Part shown: positions 24,283-28,507 of the stretch, piece after piece
How the letters are laid out: every line of letters starts with the position of its first letter
How positions within the stretch are numbered: position 1 is the stretch's first letter
Source of the DNA: Prevotellaceae bacterium
GTDB taxonomy: Bacteria > Bacteroidota > Bacteroidia > Bacteroidales > UBA932
NCBI GenBank assembly: GCA_031257655.1
Contig: JAIROF010000168.1
Span: 1-28,507, forward strand
Length of the DNA: 28,507 nt
Reading direction: 5' to 3'
Notes under the pieces: generated by a model
What the model saw: the letters and a program-made list of their open reading frames with translations, nothing else
Told to the model about the DNA's origin: nothing
Database searches by the model: none
Position numbers and translations under genes: made by a program

Positions 24283-24310
24283 AATTGAGAATTGAGAATT
24301 GAGAATTGAG
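24283..24310. repeat. Four AATTGAG heptamers
   Basis: Four exact tandem copies of AATTGAG followed by a partial fifth. They lie about 120 nt upstream of the gyrB start. Confidence 0.9.
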
Positions 24311-24376
24311 AATTTGAAAGCATCCGTACCCTTTCGCAAAAACTCGAATACGGCGGGTTCTCTTTCTCTCCGTAGG

Positions 24377-24588
24377 CCGTCCCGCAGGGACGACACTTGA
24401 TTAACCGTATGCTTTAGCAGACGGATACGGCGGACTCGCTTCCCTCTCCCTCTTCCTCTCCCCAGAAAACGCCTCCGGCCTTTTCAAGTGCCGTCCCCAT
24501 GCGGGACGGCCCGGATGCCTGCTCGCTGCGCGCTTGCTCCGTATGCTAAAGCATACGGTTAATCGAGTGCCGTCCCATGCGGGACGGC
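24377..24588. repeat. Cluster of GTCCC/GGGAC palindromes
   Basis: Three palindromes of the 1-143 family occur at 24377-24393, 24490-24510 and 24569-24588 (the latter two GCCGTCCC(C)ATGCGGGACGGC). Between them, 24539-24558 is a hairpin with 9-bp arms (CCGTATGCT/AGCATACGG), and its extended form is an inverted copy of 24399-24424. Confidence 0.75.
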
Positions 24589-24832
24589 CTGCGGAGAGAG
24601 CGCGGGGGATGTCGTAGCGTATTTGCAAGGCTGGAGCCTTGCTTTTAACCCGACGTAGCGTGGACGCTACGCCGAGCGGGCGGGCGAACCCCGCCCCTAC
24701 GCGCAATTCGCAATTTTCTCGTTTACAGCGATTTGAAATTTAAAGTTCAAAATTTTGGAGAAAATTTCTGAGCTTTTCTCTGCAAATAGCGCAGCCGATG
24801 CGCACACGGCGACTCTCCGGCGCCAGCAACTC

Positions 24833-24867
24833 TTAGTTCTTAGTTCTTAGTTCTAAGTTCTTAACTC
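24833..24867. repeat. Five TTAGTTC-type heptamers
   Basis: Units read TTAGTTC three times, then TAAGTTC and TTAACTC, without gaps. Confidence 0.85.
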
Positions 24868-24893
24868 TCTTACACACACACACACCCTGCGGG

Positions 24894-24935
24894 AATGCAA
24901 AATGTAAAATGCAAAATGTAAAATGCAAAATGCAG
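24894..24935. repeat. Six AATGCAA/AATGTAA heptamers
   Basis: Units alternate AATGCAA and AATGTAA and end with AATGCAG. Fragments of the reverse complement (CATTTTGCATTCCCGCAG) follow at about 24951 and again at 24982, so the array sits in a larger inverted arrangement with CCCTGCGGG motifs. Confidence 0.85.
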
Positions 24936-25150
24936 CACGCGCCATTTTGCATTCCCGCAGGGTACGCGCGCGCCATTCTGCATTTTGCATTCCCGCAGGG
25001 CGCACGCCATTACGCTCGGCTACACCTAATTTTAATAACAAAACAACCTCAGTAGCAGAGCGATATAATAGAAATAGCAACCTCATTAATGTAAATAATT
25101 TATAATCAGCACAATACTTGCTATACCATACAATTTATGACATCACCGCA

Positions 25151-25210
25151 GATTTTTATGATTTACGCAGCTGAAGAAAGGGCTAAAAATCTGCGTAAAT
25201 CATAAAAATC
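25151..25210. repeat. 20-bp perfect inverted repeat, possible terminator of the GLUG protein gene
   Basis: GATTTTTATGATTTACGCAG at 25151-25170 is perfectly inverted at 25191-25210 around a 20-nt loop. It lies 67 bp downstream of the stop of the minus-strand repeat protein. There is no T run directly after it on that strand, so a repeat element is as likely as a terminator. Confidence 0.7.
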
Positions 25211-25276
25211 CGTGTCATCTGCGTGCTAAAAAAGGCCAATCGCAGCTTTCAGGCCGTGCGGTCGGGTTCCCTTGCG

Positions 25277-28200
25277 CTATTTCTTCACTATTTTTGCCGT
25301 TTTGCCGCCGGCCTTCATGATGTACATTCCGGTGGGCAATGCAGAAATATCGACGGTCGTTTGCGCTCCTGTCTGGGTGAAAGCGGCCACTACCTCCTCC
25401 TGTAAATTGTAGATTAGCAATTTTCCATTGTTCGCAGCCCACTGGTCGTTGGTAACGGTGAGGTGGTTGTTGGCCGGATTAGGGTACACCTGCAGCGCCT
25501 GAGATGCAGCGCTTGTCCCCGCCACGGCGGTTGGCTTGGCGGCCAGCTGCGCCTGCAAATCGCTGATGGTGCTATTGGCCGCCGCCAGCTGCGCCTGCAA
25601 ATCGCCGATGGCGCTGTTGGCCGCCGCCAGCTCTTCCTCCAATTGGGCTATGGTCGAATCGTTGGCAAGGCAGCCGGCCAGCTGCGCTTGCAGGTCGCCA
25701 ATTGCGCCGTTGGCAGCCGCCAGCTGCAATTGCAGGGCGGCGGCGGCATCGTGCAGGCGGAGCGTGTCGCGCTCCAGGTCGCCAATTGCGCCGCTGGCAG
25801 CCGCCAGCTGCGCTTGCAGGGCGGCGGCGGCATCGTGCAGGCGGAGCGTGTCGCGCTCCAGGTCGCCAATCGCGCCGCTGGCAGCCGCCAGCTGCGCTTG
25901 CAGGGCGGCGGCGGCATCGTGCAGGCGGAGCGTGTCGCGCTCCAAGTCGCTAATTGCGCCGCTGGCAGCCGCCAGCTGCGCTTGCAGGGCGGCGGCGGCA
26001 TCGTGCAGGCGGAGCGTGTCGCGCTCCAAGTCGCCAATTGCGCCGCTGGCAGCCGCCAGCTGCGCTTGCAGGGCGGCGGCGGCATCGTACAGGCGGAGCG
26101 TGTCGCGCTCCAGGTCGCCAATCGCGCCGCTGGCAGCCGCCAGCTGCGCTTGCAGGGCGGCGGCGGCGGCGTGCAGGCGGAGCGTGTCGCTTTTCAGGTC
26201 GCTATTCTCCGCCTGCGTAGCGCTGACTTGTCCTTGCAGGGTGGTAGCGAGATTGTACAAACGGAGCGTGTCGGCTATCAAGCTGTTTACCCGCTCCTCG
26301 CTGGGGCTGCCGGCGCGGTTTACCACTACCGTATAGGTCTGCTTGCCGCCATTTTCGGCGGTTACCTCAACGCCAAGAGCATTGGCGCCTACGCTTAGCG
26401 CTTTTGTACCTGCGCCGCTCACTTTTGCCCCGGTGTCGGCAGCAACGGCGACAAGCGCAATGCTCTCTACGCTATTGTACACGCTTGCTGTGTAGTAGGT
26501 AACATCTGCGCTGAAAGCGGGCGACAGGATACCCGGGCTTACGGTGAGGCTTTGCAGCGTAGCATCGGCGCTGAGCGGTATGCGGGTTACCACTACGGTG
26601 TACGTTTTGGTGGTTACGCCGTCTTTGGCTGTAGCAACAACCTCGAAGGTATTTTTGCCCACGCTCAGCGTCTTTGCTCCGGCGCCGCTCAGATATGCAT
26701 CGGCGTCGTTGGCGGTTGCCGAAATGGTGAGGCTGCCCGTGAGGTAGGGCACGCTTGCCGCATACTCGGTAATGCCTGCGTCAAACGCGGGGGATAACGT
26801 TCCTTCGCTCAGGCTCAGGCTGCTTAGCGTGGCGTCTTTGGTGGTGGTTATGGTGGTGGCGCTATCCGTTGGCGCGGTTACGCAGGCGTTTTCGGTGGTG
26901 TAGTACACGCTCAGGCTCCCGGCAGTGTTTACGGCAACGCTGTCCCACCTGACGGACAAAAACCGCGTACCCTGCCCCATGAGGATGGCGCCTCCGCTCA
27001 GCGTCCAGGTGTAGCCGCTCATGCCGTTTTCGGTTTCGTAGGTGCACATTTCGCCGGTTGCGGGTTTCATATTTCCCGAAATGGACGGGTAGGTTTGCCG
27101 TATCGCTACCGCGCTGTCGGCGCCGCTGCCTGCCGTGCAGCCGCCGCTGCCGGTGTAGGTAACCGATATTTTCCCCTGGGCAACCGTGCAGCGCCACCTT
27201 ACCTCCACCTCGCTGGTACCTGCTCCCGATACAATCTCACCGCCGGCAACGCTCCACTGGTAGCTGCTCATGCCGCTTTCGGTGGCGTACGTAGCGGTTT
27301 GGCCGGCGTAAGGCCGCATGTTGCCGGCGATGCTTGGCCGGACGCGCACCACGTTTACGTCCAGGCCTGCCCGCGTGCCGTTGCTATGCTCCACGCGCAC
27401 CGTGCCGGTAGTGGTGATGTTGTCCCACTGCACCATAATGCTGCCGGAGCCTTGCCCCAGCACGATGGTACCGCCGGTTACCGTCCACGTGTAGTCCAAC
27501 TGGCTGGCGTCGTCCTCGTAGGTTTTGGTAGCGCCGGCGCACACGTTCTCTTCGCCTGCCACTACGCCGTTGAACTTCAAAAACGGGCGGGTTTTTGCCT
27601 CCACAATGCCCCATACGGTATTAAAATCCCAGCCCACAAACATGCTTTTGTAGGTCATTCCCGCACCGGTAAGCCCCTGCACAACCGCAGTGCCAACGCT
27701 CGATACGTTGCCTATGCCCGACCCGCTCATCACTTCCGAGTCGAAGTAGCAGCGGGAGATATTGCTTGTGCTGCCGCCATTAATGTAGCCGATGCTTGCG
27801 CCGGTAGTACTAGAACCTCCGGTAGCTAAGCCTGTTGAATAGCAGCTGCTCACAGCATGGGATGAAGAGCTGCCATTTGCTTTATAGCCAATCAGTCCGC
27901 CGGAATAAGGAGCAGAAGAATTTCCCGTAGCATAGCAATTGTTGATAGCGCCGCTATTGTGATATCCAACTAGCCCGCCGGAATAATAAGAAGAAGAATT
28001 TCCCGTAGCATAGCAATTGTTGATAGCGCCGCCATTGTGATATCCAATTAGCCCGCCGGAATAATAATAAGAAGAAGCATTTCCCGTAGCATAGCAATTG
28101 TTGATAGCGCCGCCATTGTGACATCCAATCAGCCCGCCGGAATAAGTATTAGAAGAAGAAGAAGAAGAAGAAACATTTCCCGTAGCATAGCAATTGCTTA

Positions 28201-28507
28201 CTGTTCCGCCGCTGTTATAACCAGCTAAACCGCCGCAATAAGCATTTGATGATGATGAAACATCTCCCGTAGCATGGCTGCTGCTTATTGTACCGGAATT
28301 ATAGCCTATTAAACCACCATAATGATGCATACCTGTGCTATTATGATAATAATAAGCCACTCCCGCAGCATGGCAATTGCTTACTGTGCCTTCATTGTAG
28401 CCAGCCAAGCCGCCGGATACGCCTAAGCTGTCGATAGCCCCGCTGTTGTAGTCAAATAAGTTTCCTGTAAAGCCTGTAACTTTATAGCCGCCACCGTGTA
28501 AATGTCC
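25277..28507 (-). CDS. Large secreted GLUG/PKD-like/coiled-coil protein, type A T9SS domain (5' partial)
   Basis: The frame is open from the stop to the window edge (1,076 residues visible), so the true start lies beyond 28507. In N-to-C order: GLUG-type repeats (GGLIGYHNGGAINNCYATGN; about 27700-28507), Ig/PKD-like modules with YxWTVTGG, YQWSVAGG and YTWTLSGG (about 26850-27570), two cadherin-like sandwiches starting DATLSSLSLS and DATLQSLTVS (PF12733-like; about 26300-26850), a coiled coil of 28-residue repeats (DTLRLHDAAAALQAQL; about 25540-26290), and a type A T9SS sorting domain (LQVYPNPANN, then PTGMYIMK, then KIVKK at the end; TIGR04183-like). It should be exported by the T9SS and anchored on the cell surface or released. 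The ligand is unknown. Composition is strongly repetitive. Confidence 0.9.
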   Translation of the reverse strand, partial: GHLHGGGYKVTGFTGNLFDYNSGAIDSLGVSGGLAGYNEGTVSNCHAAGVAYYYHNSTGMHHYGGLIGYNSGTISSSHATGDVSSSSNAYCGGLAGYNSGGTVSNCYATGNVSSSSSSSNTYSGGLIGCHNGGAINNCYATGNASSYYYSGGLIGYHNGGAINNCYATGNSSSYYSGGLVGYHNSGAINNCYATGNSSAPYSGGLIGYKANGSSSSHAVSSCYSTGLATGGSSTTGASIGYINGGSTSNISRCYFDSEVMSGSGIGNVSSVGTAVVQGLTGAGMTYKSMFVGWDFNTVWGIVEAKTRPFLKFNGVVAGEENVCAGATKTYEDDASQLDYTWTVTGGTIVLGQGSGSIMVQWDNITTTGTVRVEHSNGTRAGLDVNVVRVRPSIAGNMRPYAGQTATYATESGMSSYQWSVAGGEIVSGAGTSEVEVRWRCTVAQGKISVTYTGSGGCTAGSGADSAVAIRQTYPSISGNMKPATGEMCTYETENGMSGYTWTLSGGAILMGQGTRFLSVRWDSVAVNTAGSLSVYYTTENACVTAPTDSATTITTTKDATLSSLSLSEGTLSPAFDAGITEYAASVPYLTGSLTISATANDADAYLSGAGAKTLSVGKNTFEVVATAKDGVTTKTYTVVVTRIPLSADATLQSLTVSPGILSPAFSADVTYYTASVYNSVESIALVAVAADTGAKVSGAGTKALSVGANALGVEVTAENGGKQTYTVVVNRAGSPSEERVNSLIADTLRLYNLATTLQGQVSATQAENSDLKSDTLRLHAAAAALQAQLAAASGAIGDLERDTLRLYDAAAALQAQLAAASGAIGDLERDTLRLHDAAAALQAQLAAASGAISDLERDTLRLHDAAAALQAQLAAASGAIGDLERDTLRLHDAAAALQAQLAAASGAIGDLERDTLRLHDAAAALQLQLAAANGAIGDLQAQLAGCLANDSTIAQLEEELAAANSAIGDLQAQLAAANSTISDLQAQLAAKPTAVAGTSAASQALQVYPNPANNHLTVTNDQWAANNGKLLIYNLQEEVVAAFTQTGAQTTVDISALPTGMYIMKAGGKTAKIVKK
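25707..26210. repeat. Six tandem 84-bp units encoding a 28-residue coiled-coil repeat
   Basis: The marker CCGCTGGCAG (or CCGTTGGCAG) recurs at 25707, 25791, 25875, 25959, 26043 and 26127, exactly 84 bp apart. Units are nearly identical, differing mainly at synonymous or His/Tyr positions. A degenerate shorter form continues on both sides. Confidence 0.95.
27897..28235. repeat. Tandem GLUG-coding repeats of 78-96 bp with a serine microsatellite
   Basis: The CCGCCGG-type marker recurs at 27897, 27975, 28053, 28134 and 28230, giving spacings of 78, 78, 81 and 96 bp. The difference is in a run of AGA/AAG triplets coding for two to seven serines plus tyrosines per unit. Confidence 0.85.

Larger units (their letters stand above)
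24163..25276. other. Gene-free 1.1-kb stretch composed largely of short repeats
   Basis: I see no supportable gene here. The stretch contains three heptamer arrays (24283-24310, 24833-24867, 24894-24935), three GTCCC/GGGAC palindromes, an inverted pair GATTAACCGTATGCTTTAGCA (24399 and 24564, reverse), two hairpins with GG loops (24625-24642, followed by four T, and 24654-24671), a CA dinucleotide run near 24872-24885 and a 20-bp inverted repeat at 25151-25210. The upstream region of gyrB occupies the first 100 bp. Confidence 0.8.

Noticed and set aside
24401..24706. 101-codon minus-strand ORF in the repeat island
   Set aside because: It is translated from palindromes and hairpins (GTCCC/GGGAC, GG-loop stems), has a basic low-complexity product and no recognisable domain or leader.
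25463..26398. 311-codon plus-strand ORF across the 84-bp repeats
   Set aside because: The 84-bp period is a multiple of three, which keeps all frames open; the minus-strand coiled coil joined to a T9SS domain is the real product.
27897..28235. Possible CRISPR-like repeat/spacer pattern at 78-bp spacing
   Set aside because: The repeats are in-frame codons of GLUG modules with the variable part made of serine triplets, not unique spacers.

Overview
The window reads as chromosome of a member of the Bacteroidota, most likely Bacteroidales and probably an uncultured lineage. The evidence is a PorP/SprF-family protein, both kinds of type IX secretion (T9SS) C-terminal sorting domain, a radical SAM/lipoprotein pair typical of Bacteroides relatives, a Bacteroidetes-type chorismate synthase, and promoters of the Bacteroidetes form (TTG, about 19-20 nt, TAnnTTTG). 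G+C is fairly high, and the spaces between genes are full of short repeats. No tRNA, rRNA or CRISPR array was seen.

Layout. 1-281: palindromes and an array of 7-bp repeats. 282-6014 (minus): a surface-secretion cluster, read as PorP-like barrel with a SPOR-like tail, then an unrecognised outer-membrane barrel, then a PKD adhesin with a type B sorting domain. 6035-8222: remains of an IS1380-family insertion sequence with a frame-broken transposase, a 312-bp element with perfect 29-bp inverted ends, and a degenerate heptamer array. 8220-10589 (minus): class A penicillin-binding protein. 10838-13330 (plus): topoisomerase I. 13400-17677 (minus): a tight operon of NtrC-type response regulator, small lipoprotein, radical SAM/SPASM enzyme and sensor histidine kinase. 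18290-19036 (plus): PlsC-type acyltransferase, convergent with an AEC transporter and chorismate synthase (19145-21142, minus); the ends of the two convergent genes lie in one long palindrome. 21444-24162 (minus): SPOR lipoprotein and gyrB. 24163-25276: about 1.1 kb without genes, made of repeats. 25277-28507 (minus, 5' end outside the window): a large secreted repeat protein with a type A sorting domain.

How the genes fit together. The first cluster and the last gene are cell-surface cargo or machinery of the T9SS. PBP1A, the SPOR lipoprotein and the SPOR-tailed PorP all relate to the cell wall. The most interesting unit is 13400-17677. The radical SAM enzyme and its partner lipoprotein form a known but functionally unsolved pair; here they sit between the two halves of a sigma-54-type two-component system, with ATGA stop/start overlaps joining lipoprotein to enzyme and enzyme to kinase. 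This suggests that the kinase and regulator control, or sense the state of, the modified lipoprotein.

A second theme is short repeats. Arrays with a 7-bp period occur at five places, and two of them run directly up to or into the stop codon of a gene. Larger repeats are built into coding regions: a 759-bp duplication, an 84-bp coiled-coil repeat, 78-96-bp GLUG repeats and a 12-bp repeat in a signal peptide.
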